The position numbers and the translations under genes were made by a program. The notes beneath the pieces were generated by a model, which was given only the letters and a program-made list of their open reading frames with translations, was not told the DNA's origin and made no database searches. A DNA stretch of 61,453 nucleotides from Pseudomonadota bacterium (GTDB taxonomy: Bacteria; Pseudomonadota; Gammaproteobacteria; Steroidobacterales; Steroidobacteraceae). This document shows, piece after piece, positions 53,686 through 61,453 of the stretch; positions within the stretch are counted from its first letter, which is position 1, and every line of letters starts with the position of its first letter. The stretch is from contig JAEZFW010000005.1 of assembly GCA_023417315.1 (NCBI GenBank), forward strand, positions 1 to 61,453. Reading direction: 5' to 3'.

Positions 53686-54357
53686 TCACGCCGCCGGCGT
53701 CTCGTTATCGATCTCAGATAGTTGCTTCGCTGCAACGACACGCGCTTCTTCGGGAGTCAGCTCGCCGTCATTCACCCGCCGAACGACATCCAACAATATG
53801 GTCGATTCTTCTTCCGTGACCTCACCGAGGTGCGTGAGCACGATTCGAGCCTTTGCGTCCGTGAACACCGTGAATGGAAAGCCGGCAGCGGATATCCCGA
53901 ATTTGTTCACTGCATCCAATGCGTCCTGCTCGCCGATGAGAAGCGGATAGTTGATGCCGATTTCGTCCGCGTACTTGAGCACGTCTTCCCGGAAGTCGAC
54001 TGCGATGCCCACCACCTGGAAGCCTTCCGCCGCGTGCTCTTCCTGGATGCGTTTCAAGAGCGGAATCTCCCGTCGACACGGGGCACACCACGTTGCCCAA
54101 AAATTCACGATCAACGATTTGCCGGACCAGCTATGAATCGAGCGGGGCTCACCTTCGCGATCCACGAGCGTGAACTCCGGAAGTTCGGTGGGCATGTCCT
54201 GGGCGGTGCTGGCGCGCGCGCCACTGTCGGAAGCCGTCTGCACGTCCGCGATTTGCTCAGCGCCGCGCTCGAGCAAGCGCGGTTCGATGGCCTGTCGATA
54301 GACAACGAATCCGACGACGGCCGCGACGAGAGCGATGATGACGTAGCTAGCTTTCAT
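53686..54357 (-). CDS. TlpA/ResA-type membrane-anchored thioredoxin-fold protein
   Basis: The 223-residue protein has an N-terminal anchor (YVIIALVAAVVGFVVY) and a periplasmic AhpC/TSA-type thioredoxin fold. The redox motif is NFWATWCAPCRREIPLL (Cys pair near residues 93 and 96) and the cis-Pro is in AGFPFTVF. A helical tail of about 40 residues (DGELTPEEARVVAAKQLSEI) is extra. It probably receives electrons from the neighbouring DsbD and reduces disulfides in periplasmic proteins such as apocytochromes; this is inferred from position. Confidence 0.88.
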   Translation of the reverse strand: MKASYVIIALVAAVVGFVVYRQAIEPRLLERGAEQIADVQTASDSGARASTAQDMPTELPEFTLVDREGEPRSIHSWSGKSLIVNFWATWCAPCRREIPLLKRIQEEHAAEGFQVVGIAVDFREDVLKYADEIGINYPLLIGEQDALDAVNKFGISAAGFPFTVFTDAKARIVLTHLGEVTEEESTILLDVVRRVNDGELTPEEARVVAAKQLSEIDNETPAA

Positions 54358-54464
54358 GTGCTCGGCAGTCTAATCGTGAACGGTGCGCAGTGTAAGCCAA
54401 GTGCGCGAGTGCTCGGGCGGAGGAAAATCACCGCAAACGGCAACCTTTTCGTCGTTGCCGCTCC

Positions 54465-56729
54465 TCAAGATTCGAACGCGGCGATGACGTGTTCGCGAAA
54501 GCGTTCCGCCGGCGTGAACCCGACCAGACGGAAGTTCTTGCGTTCGATTCCATCGCTACCGAAGAAGGCGATCGTAGGCGGCCCGAAGATTTCGAAGCGA
54601 TTGAGCAAAGCCTGATCGTCGCTATCGTTCTTGGTGACATCCGCCTTCAGCAACACAGCGTCAGCCAACGCCGCTTGAACGCCCGCATCCGGGAACGTGT
54701 ACTTCTCCATTTCCTTACATGAAACGCACCAGTCCGCGTAGAAGTCCAGCATCACGGGTTTGCCTGCTGCACTCGCAGCCGCAACGGCCCGTTCGAGATC
54801 CGCCACCGTCTTGATCGTCGTGAAGCTCAAACCTTCCCGATCGGCTGAGGCCGCACCTGTCGCCGCGGCTCGAACTCGATCGAGCGGCTGCAAGGGATCG
54901 CTGCTGCCAGATGCGGCGCCGATCAGCAGCAGGACGCCATAGAATACGCCGAGCAGGCCCACCGCTCGCAGAGGCGAAGCGGCCGGGGTGCCATCGCGGC
55001 CCTTGAGCGAGAAGATCCAGAAACCCGTGATGACCGCGAGCGCCGACCAGAGCAGCATCGTGAGCGCGTCAGGGAGCAACGGCTGCAGGAGATAAACTGC
55101 GACCGCTAAGAAGAGAACGCCAAAGATCGATTTGATCGTGTCCATCCAGGGGCCGACTTTCGGCAGGAGCGATCCCGCGGAAGCGCCGACGATGAGCAGC
55201 GGTACGCCCATTCCTAAGCCCGTCGCGTACAAGGCTCCTGCACCGCGTGCGATTTGACCCGTCTGACTGATGACCGAGAGCGCGGCGATGATCGCGGGTG
55301 CTACGCACGCCGTGACGATCAATGCCGAAAGCGCGCCCATCACGAACGTGCCCACGTACGTCCCTGACTTCTGTCGATTGCTGACGTCCGTGAGCCGAGT
55401 CTGCAGCGCGCTTGGTAATTGCAGTGTGTAAGCGCCGAACATCGCAAGGGCAAGCGCGACGAACAGCGCGGCGAAGAGCAGGATGATCCATGGCTGCTGA
55501 AAAAAGGCTTGCGGCGCCTGTTTGAACGCGAGCACGAAAGCAGCGCCCGCGGCGGCATACGTCAGCGCCATACCTTGAACGTAGGTAAACGCGAGCGAGA
55601 ATCCGCGCACCGGAGTGACCTTCTCACCTTGTCCTACGATGATCCCGGAGAGAATTGGAATCATCGGCAGCACGCACGGCGTGAGCGACAGCAATACCCC
55701 GATGCCGAAGAACGTGGCGAGCACGAGCGCAAGGTTGCCGTCGCGAATCAAAGCCGCCAATTGCTCTTGCTCTGCAACGGGTGCGGTCGAAGAAGGCTGC
55801 GCGTCAGCGGGTAGGCTCGAGGCAGCGTTCGTGGCCGGAAGCTCGAGCGAAACGTTCTTGGTGATCGGCGTGTAGCACAGGCCCGCTTCGGCGCACCCTT
55901 GATAGGTGATCGTCAGATCCAGTGTGCCAGTCGAGCCCGCAGGACGCGCGATAGGTAGCGTGCCTTCGAGCACTTCGTAGTAGACCTCCACATCGCCGAA
56001 GTACTCATCGTGCTTGCGTTTGCCTTCGGGGAGCGAAAGCTTCCCTAGCTGCACGTTCGGTGTCGTTGTGGAGACTTGAATGCGATCGCGATAAAGGTAG
56101 TAGTCCTCGGCGATGATCCACGTCAGCGCCACCGCATCGGGCTGCAGCATGCTCGCGGCGAATCGGAACGCTTCGTCTGGAGGAAGAAAATCATCCTGCT
56201 GAGACGCTCGAGGGGAGCCGAACGGATTGCGCGCGTCTTTCGGAGCTGTCGCAGCTGCTGCAACCAGGGCGACATCGGTCTTCCACGTCAGCGGGGGATA
56301 GCAAAGCCCCGCATCTGCGCAGCCTTGCAGCTTGAGCTCAAGCGGTAGCTTCGCGGGAGCGGTTCCCGTTAGCTTCAGCGGTATGGGCACCGCGACCGTG
56401 CTGCGATAGATTTCTTGGCGCCCGAAGTATTCGTCTTCGTGATCCTCACCGCGCGGCCACTCGGGTTTGCCGAGTTGCACGCTCGCGATCGTGGAGGCGA
56501 TTCCCATCTTGTTCTTGTACAAGTAGTAGCCGGGCGCGATCGTCCACGTCACGAAGATCTGATCGCCTTCGGCTCGCACAGAGTATTTGTATGCCTCTTG
56601 CGGCGGCAGGAAGTCGTCCTTCGCGATCGCGAACGAGGAGATCAGCAATGCGCACAGCAGCGCGCACCAGGTTGTTGCCTGGAGCACGTAACTCGTCGTC
56701 CGTAGCCCTTTCAGCAAGTTTCTACTCAC
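54465..56729 (-). CDS. dsbD: Thiol:disulfide interchange protein DsbD with duplicated N-terminal domain
   Basis: Passes electrons from cytoplasmic thioredoxin to the periplasm. At 754 residues it is about 190 longer than E. coli DsbD, because the periplasmic alpha domain occurs twice. Residues about 37-165 (DDFLPPQEAY…, GCADAGLCYPP) are followed by about 176-305 (DDFLPPDEAF…, GCAEAGLCYTP). Each copy keeps the Cys pair. Then come the eight-TM beta domain with TPCVLPMIPI and VTACVAP, and the C-terminal gamma thioredoxin domain with YADWCVSCKEME. The signal peptide ends AIA. It overlaps cutA by eight bases. Confidence 0.93.
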   Translation of the reverse strand: MSRNLLKGLRTTSYVLQATTWCALLCALLISSFAIAKDDFLPPQEAYKYSVRAEGDQIFVTWTIAPGYYLYKNKMGIASTIASVQLGKPEWPRGEDHEDEYFGRQEIYRSTVAVPIPLKLTGTAPAKLPLELKLQGCADAGLCYPPLTWKTDVALVAAAATAPKDARNPFGSPRASQQDDFLPPDEAFRFAASMLQPDAVALTWIIAEDYYLYRDRIQVSTTTPNVQLGKLSLPEGKRKHDEYFGDVEVYYEVLEGTLPIARPAGSTGTLDLTITYQGCAEAGLCYTPITKNVSLELPATNAASSLPADAQPSSTAPVAEQEQLAALIRDGNLALVLATFFGIGVLLSLTPCVLPMIPILSGIIVGQGEKVTPVRGFSLAFTYVQGMALTYAAAGAAFVLAFKQAPQAFFQQPWIILLFAALFVALALAMFGAYTLQLPSALQTRLTDVSNRQKSGTYVGTFVMGALSALIVTACVAPAIIAALSVISQTGQIARGAGALYATGLGMGVPLLIVGASAGSLLPKVGPWMDTIKSIFGVLFLAVAVYLLQPLLPDALTMLLWSALAVITGFWIFSLKGRDGTPAASPLRAVGLLGVFYGVLLLIGAASGSSDPLQPLDRVRAAATGAASADREGLSFTTIKTVADLERAVAAASAAGKPVMLDFYADWCVSCKEMEKYTFPDAGVQAALADAVLLKADVTKNDSDDQALLNRFEIFGPPTIAFFGSDGIERKNFRLVGFTPAERFREHVIAAFES

Positions 56730-57066
56730 TCGTCGTTCCCTTTGCCACGCCTTCTCGGACCCACTGTATGTATGCTTCGTTCCCGCCGATGATCGGCAAC
56801 ACGATCAATTCCGGCAGCTCATAAGGATGAATCTCCTTAAGCCGGGCCGTCAGCTCCGGCACGCGCGACCCCACCGTCTTTATCATTAGCAGAATCTCCG
56901 CGTCGTCCTGCAGACGGCCGTCCCAAAAGTAACTAGACCGGACATCCTGGATTCGGCTGACACACGTCGCGAGCCGCTCCGCGACGAGCATTTCGGCGAT
57001 GCGCTTAGCAGCGGGCTCGTCCGGGCACGTGGAGAGCGCGAGGACAATGGGATCTGATGGTTGCAT
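56722..57066 (-). CDS. cutA: Divalent-cation tolerance protein CutA
   Basis: A small trimeric protein linked to copper tolerance. From the ATG at 57066 it has 114 residues with the family marks LSTCPDEPAAKRIAEMLVAERLATCV, SSYFWDG, ILLMIKT and HPYELPELIVLPI. The frame runs to 57180, but the extension has no family similarity. It overlaps dsbD (ATG within the last codons), the cutA-dsbD arrangement being common. Confidence 0.93.
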   Translation of the reverse strand: MQPSDPIVLALSTCPDEPAAKRIAEMLVAERLATCVSRIQDVRSSYFWDGRLQDDAEILLMIKTVGSRVPELTARLKEIHPYELPELIVLPIIGGNEAYIQWVREGVAKGTTSE

Positions 57067-57222
57067 GGTCTGATACACGTCTGACGGTTGATCGTTAGCA
57101 AGTCGAGCGAGAAAGCTGTGCGCTTCCCGCGTGAGACGCTCTGCGGACGCCATTTCTGGCTGTCGGCCCCGAGGTGTCAACCTCGAAACGAGCGGATGGA
57201 GACCGTCGCAGCATGCAGACCC

Positions 57223-57253
57223 CTTGAAATCGGCACTCGCCTCCCTATTATTA
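57223..57253 (+). promoter_or_regulatory. Heat-shock-like promoter of groESL
   Basis: CTTGAAA (57223-57229) and CCCTATTAT (57243-57251) resemble the sigma-32 consensus. The same bases read as sigma-70 boxes TTGAAA and TATTAT (57246-57251) with a 16-base spacer. The start of transcription would fall within the CIRCE element. Confidence 0.6.
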
Positions 57254-57277
57254 GCACCCGCTTGGGGTGAGTGCTAA
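57251..57277 (+). promoter_or_regulatory. CIRCE operator (HrcA binding site)
   Basis: TTAGCACCC (57251-57259), nine bases, then GAGTGCTAA (57269-57277). This is the canonical TTAGCACTC-N9-GAGTGCTAA inverted repeat with one mismatch in the left arm. It is placed over the promoter's -10 end, the usual position for HrcA repression of groESL. Confidence 0.92.
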
Positions 57278-57366
57278 GGCGCTAAGGAATATCCAGCTAG
57301 CCTGGCACCGTCCCGCGTAACCCACGAATTTTATTAATTTTTTCGACCTGATTCGAGGTTTGAGCT

Positions 57367-57669
57367 ATGGCTGACAAACTGAAGATTCGCCCGTTGCACG
57401 ATCGAGTGATCATCAAGCGCCTTGAAGAGGAGCGGACTTCCCCCGGTGGCATCGTGATCCCCGACTCGGCGACCGAGAAGCCGATCAAGGGCAAGGTCAT
57501 CGCTGTGGGTAAGGGCAAGATCCTCGAGAACGGCGAAGTGCGTCCCCTCGACGTAAAAGTGGGCGACAACATCCTGTTCGGCAAGTACAGCGGCACCGAA
57601 GTGAAGGTCGACGGCGAAGAGCTCCTCGTGATGCGCGAGGAAGACGTGATGGCCGTCATCGAGAAGTGA
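57367..57669 (+). CDS. groES: Co-chaperonin GroES
   Basis: Seven-fold lid of the GroEL chamber. The 100 residues show MADKLKIRPLHDRVIIKR, the mobile loop EERTSPGGIVIPDSATEKP and GDNILFGKYSGTEVKVDGEELLVM. Slightly longer than E. coli GroES (97). Controlled by the CIRCE/heat-shock promoter upstream. Confidence 0.97.
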   Translation: MADKLKIRPLHDRVIIKRLEEERTSPGGIVIPDSATEKPIKGKVIAVGKGKILENGEVRPLDVKVGDNILFGKYSGTEVKVDGEELLVMREEDVMAVIEK

Positions 57670-57683
57670 CGCGTCGGCGCCTC

Positions 57684-57772
57684 GTCATCCTCGCGAAGGC
57701 GAGGACCCATCTTCACCGCGTTGAGCGGTGACAGTTACGACGATGGATACCCGCCTCCGCGGGTACGACGAC
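57684..57772. repeat. REPIN-like paired extragenic palindrome between groES and groEL
   Basis: CGTCATCCTCGCGAAGGCGA… (57684-57713) and GATGGATACCCGCCTCCGCG… (57741-57771) are imperfect complements. Each contains its own GC-rich palindrome (CCTCGCGAAGGCGAGG; CCCGCCTCCGCGGG). They surround about 27 bases. This is a doublet of the single REP at 23231-23257, inserted into the groESL operon spacer. Confidence 0.7.
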
Positions 57773-57841
57773 GAAGGGCGCCGAAAAGACTTCTCCCACT
57801 TCCGGTTTCCACCCGAGTTTCTAGTTAGAGGTTGAACGAAT

Positions 57842-59482
<1,641 letters not shown>

Positions 59483-59490
59483 CGAAAGGC

Positions 59491-59698
59491 GGACTGGCAA
59501 CTGGCTACTGGCCAGAAACCAGAAGCACAGGAGTGCAGAAAAGCCCCGCGAAAGCGGGGCTTTTCTTTTCCAGGCCTAAGGCCGCGACGCGGCCGGCTAA
59601 CTGGAATCAAACGGCTCGTCTTCGACGAGCACCCAGCCCACCAACACTCTCTTCATAGTCTCTGGCCAGTTGCCAGTTGGCCAGCGGCCAGTTGGCCG
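59491..59698. repeat. Paired inverted element T (CTGGCCAGT unit) enclosing the groEL terminator
   Basis: The left arm, 59491-59517 (ACTGGCAACTGGCTACTGGC… ending GGCCAGAA), faces the right arm, 59660-59698 (CTCTGGCCAGTTGCCAGTTG…). The spacer of 142 bases is the longest seen, and it contains a complete Rho-independent terminator. Confidence 0.85.
59539..59569 (+). terminator. Intrinsic terminator of groESL
   Basis: AAAAGCCCCGC and GCGGGGCTTTT form an 11-base stem with a GAAA tetraloop, followed by TTTTCTTTT. It is an ideal Rho-independent terminator 57 bases after the groEL stop. Confidence 0.95.
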
Positions 59699-59838
59699 CG
59701 CTGAGCGTGACGGTGGTCGCGCTTCTTTCAGGGAATTCACCCCTAATGTGACCCGCCACGGGCATCAGGCTGGCCGACGCGCGCTTGGGCGTCTATCCTT
59801 CGCCGGCCCGTTACCGATAACACACACAAGAGAGCGCT

Positions 59839-61326
59839 ATGGACGCAATCGCGGAAAAGCCAGGGGTTACTGAAAAGCTCAGCGTCATCGAGAAGGTCGG
59901 CTACAGCCTAGGCGACCTCGCGGCGAACCTGATCTTTCAAACGTTCATCACGTTCCTCGCGTTCTTCTACACGGATGTGTTCAGAATTCCCGCGGGCACG
60001 GCTTCATCGATCATCTTTTGGGGCGGCATCATCGGTGGCGTCCTGTTCAACCCGATCATGGGCATCATCGCGGACCGCACGAACACGCGATGGGGTAAGT
60101 TCCGTCCTTGGATTTTGTGGACTGCCGTACCGTTCGGCGTCTTCTCGCTGCTCGCCTTCACGACACCCGATCTCGGCGAGCAGGGCAAGATCTACTACGC
60201 GGCGATCACGTACACGCTGCTCGTCATCATTTACGCCGCGAATAATCTTCCGTATGCGGCGTTGAGCGGCGTGCTCACCGGCAACATGGCCGATCGCAAC
60301 AGCTTGTCCGCGTACCGCTTCGTGGCGGTAATGGTTGCGCAGTTCGTCATTCAAGTTCTGCTGTTGCCGCTCGTGCTGATGCTCGGCAACGGTGATCAAG
60401 CGGTCGGCTTTCAGAAAGCGATGTTGTTCTTCGCGATCGTTGGCACGATTTTCTTCATCATCACCTTCTTCACCACGAAGGAGCGCATTGTTCCGAAGCC
60501 GGAACAGAAATCCACGGTCGCAGAGGATCTGACCGATCTGATGCGCAACAAGCCCTGGATTCTCACGCTAGTCATCACCGTGCTCGTGTTCATCACGCTC
60601 GCGCTGAAGGGCGGCACGTACATCTTCTATTTCCAGAACTACGTCGACGAGACGGCGCTCGCGCGCTTTCTCGATGACATCGGCTTCAATACTTTCATTG
60701 GTGGGCTGAACTCTTTGCTGACCGGAATTGGCCTCGGCGAATTTCACTGGCCTGATGATCCTGTGGCGTCCGGCTTTGGCATCTTCAATGGCGGCGGCAT
60801 CATATTCATGATCGTCGGGATCGGGTTCTCGAAGCCGCTGGCCGATCGATTCGGCAAGCGCAACGTATTCGGTGCCGCGCTCTTCGTGTCAGCGCTGTTT
60901 CTCCTCGTGTTCATGGTGTACCCGCCGGATGCGATCGGGCTGATCTTCATCTCGCAGGTGCTGCACGGGTTCTTCTACGGCATCACGATCCCGCTGCTCT
61001 GGGCGATGATCGCAGACGTTGCTGACTACTCGGAATGGAAGAACAATCGTCGCGCGACGGCAATCATCTTCTCCGCGATGATTCTGGGGCTGAAGTTCGG
61101 GCTGGCAGTCGGTGGGGCCCTTGTCGCAAAGCTCCTCGACGTATACGGGTACGTCCGCGATGTGGCGCAACAGGCGCCCGAGGTTGTTACGGGCGTCAAG
61201 CTCGCGATCAGCCTGTATGCTTCGATCCCGTTCTTCATCTGCTGCGCACTGTTGTTCTTCTACGAGATCAATAAGGCGATGGAGACGCGCATTGAAACGG
61301 AGCTCGGCGCGCGACGCGCGGCGTAG
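59839..61326 (+). CDS. GPH-family (MelB-like) cation:sugar symporter
   Basis: Inner-membrane MFS carrier of the glycoside-pentoside-hexuronide family. The 495 residues have about 12 TM helices. The N-terminal GDLAANLIFQTFITFLAFFYTDVF, the signature FNPIMGIIADRTNTRWGKFRPWI after TM2 and AMIADVADYSEWKNNRRATA before TM11 are all GPH hallmarks. A loop of about 60 residues (about 270-315) between TM7 and TM8 is longer than usual. No glycosidase is visible before the window ends, so the sugar is unknown. Confidence 0.9.
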   Translation: MDAIAEKPGVTEKLSVIEKVGYSLGDLAANLIFQTFITFLAFFYTDVFRIPAGTASSIIFWGGIIGGVLFNPIMGIIADRTNTRWGKFRPWILWTAVPFGVFSLLAFTTPDLGEQGKIYYAAITYTLLVIIYAANNLPYAALSGVLTGNMADRNSLSAYRFVAVMVAQFVIQVLLLPLVLMLGNGDQAVGFQKAMLFFAIVGTIFFIITFFTTKERIVPKPEQKSTVAEDLTDLMRNKPWILTLVITVLVFITLALKGGTYIFYFQNYVDETALARFLDDIGFNTFIGGLNSLLTGIGLGEFHWPDDPVASGFGIFNGGGIIFMIVGIGFSKPLADRFGKRNVFGAALFVSALFLLVFMVYPPDAIGLIFISQVLHGFFYGITIPLLWAMIADVADYSEWKNNRRATAIIFSAMILGLKFGLAVGGALVAKLLDVYGYVRDVAQQAPEVVTGVKLAISLYASIPFFICCALLFFYEINKAMETRIETELGARRAA

Positions 61327-61340
61327 CGTGTATAGGGGTC

Positions 61341-61370
61341 GTGACTCGGGGGGTAGGGGGTAGTGAGAAG
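61341..61370. repeat. Half element U (GGGGGGTAG unit) at the contig end
   Basis: GTGACTCGGGGGGTAGGGGG and following TAGTGAGAAG, 15 bases after the symporter stop, look like a left arm with tandem GGGGGTAG units. The expected CTACCCCC arm is not present before the sequence runs into poly-G. Confidence 0.5.
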
Positions 61371-61418
61371 ATGCAGTCGTCTGGATTAGCTTCCCTAGCC
61401 TTCGTCGTTTTATATTCA

Positions 61419-61453
<35 letters not shown>

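Overview
This 61.5 kb window looks like chromosomal DNA from a GC-rich gammaproteobacterium. The evidence is the classic gammaproteobacterial gene set and order: dusB-fis, rhlB divergent from trxA-rho, cutA-dsbD-(tlpA)-aroQ-accB-accC-prmA-dusB-fis-purH-purD, together with plsB, pldA, ttcA and arfB. A class III PHA synthase and a CIRCE-controlled groESL fit a Steroidobacterales/Nevskiales/Xanthomonadales-type lineage, but the order is an inference. The last 34 bases are pure G, so the right edge is probably a contig end with a sequencing artefact. I see no tRNA, rRNA, CRISPR array, prophage or insertion sequence.

Layout. 1-4.2 kb: a four-gene operon joined by ATGA overlaps, with two sulfotransferases, a 2OG-Fe(II) oxygenase and a TPR/2OG-oxygenase fusion. 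4.2-5.4 kb: DUF192 and a secreted hypothetical protein. 5.5-11.5 kb: a carbon-storage neighbourhood (glgC, LEA-type lipoprotein, glgA, phaR, phaE, phaC). 11.6-16.9 kb: cysK and an RND efflux pair. 17-24.6 kb: M32 carboxypeptidase, ttcA, a small hydrolase, a small lipoprotein, plsB and pldA. 24.7-32.1 kb: arfB, an MscS channel, DUF465, DUF3301, a YrfG-like HAD phosphatase, rhlB, trxA and rho. 32.5-44 kb: an EAL-CBS-GGDEF protein, M20 peptidase, MBL hydrolase, a beta-repeat protein, DUF2721, a CheD-like protein, a DctA-type symporter, GNAT, a Ser/Thr kinase with a Calx-beta tail and a small unknown. 44.1-57.1 kb: the purD-to-cutA block, all on the minus strand. 57.2-61.3 kb: groES-groEL and a GPH sugar symporter.

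The most striking signal is not a gene. At least 17 intergenic gaps, plus four weaker ones, hold a paired structure: a short tandem array of a 6-10 base unit on the left, a 27-142 base spacer, then the reverse-complement array on the right. The unit differs between loci (for example GTGACGAAG, CTGGCCAGT, GCGGTTA, GCACAAAGA, GGGTACT, TTGACGG, CGTGTAGA, GGATAGG), yet the two arms of one locus always match each other. The inner edges tend towards CAGAA on the left and TTCTG or CTCTGG on the right. Arms often supply the stop codon of the upstream gene and frequently touch the start codon of the next one. They even break up the ancient accB-to-purD block. They would fold into long stem-loops. I do not recognise a described family with variable units and covarying arms.
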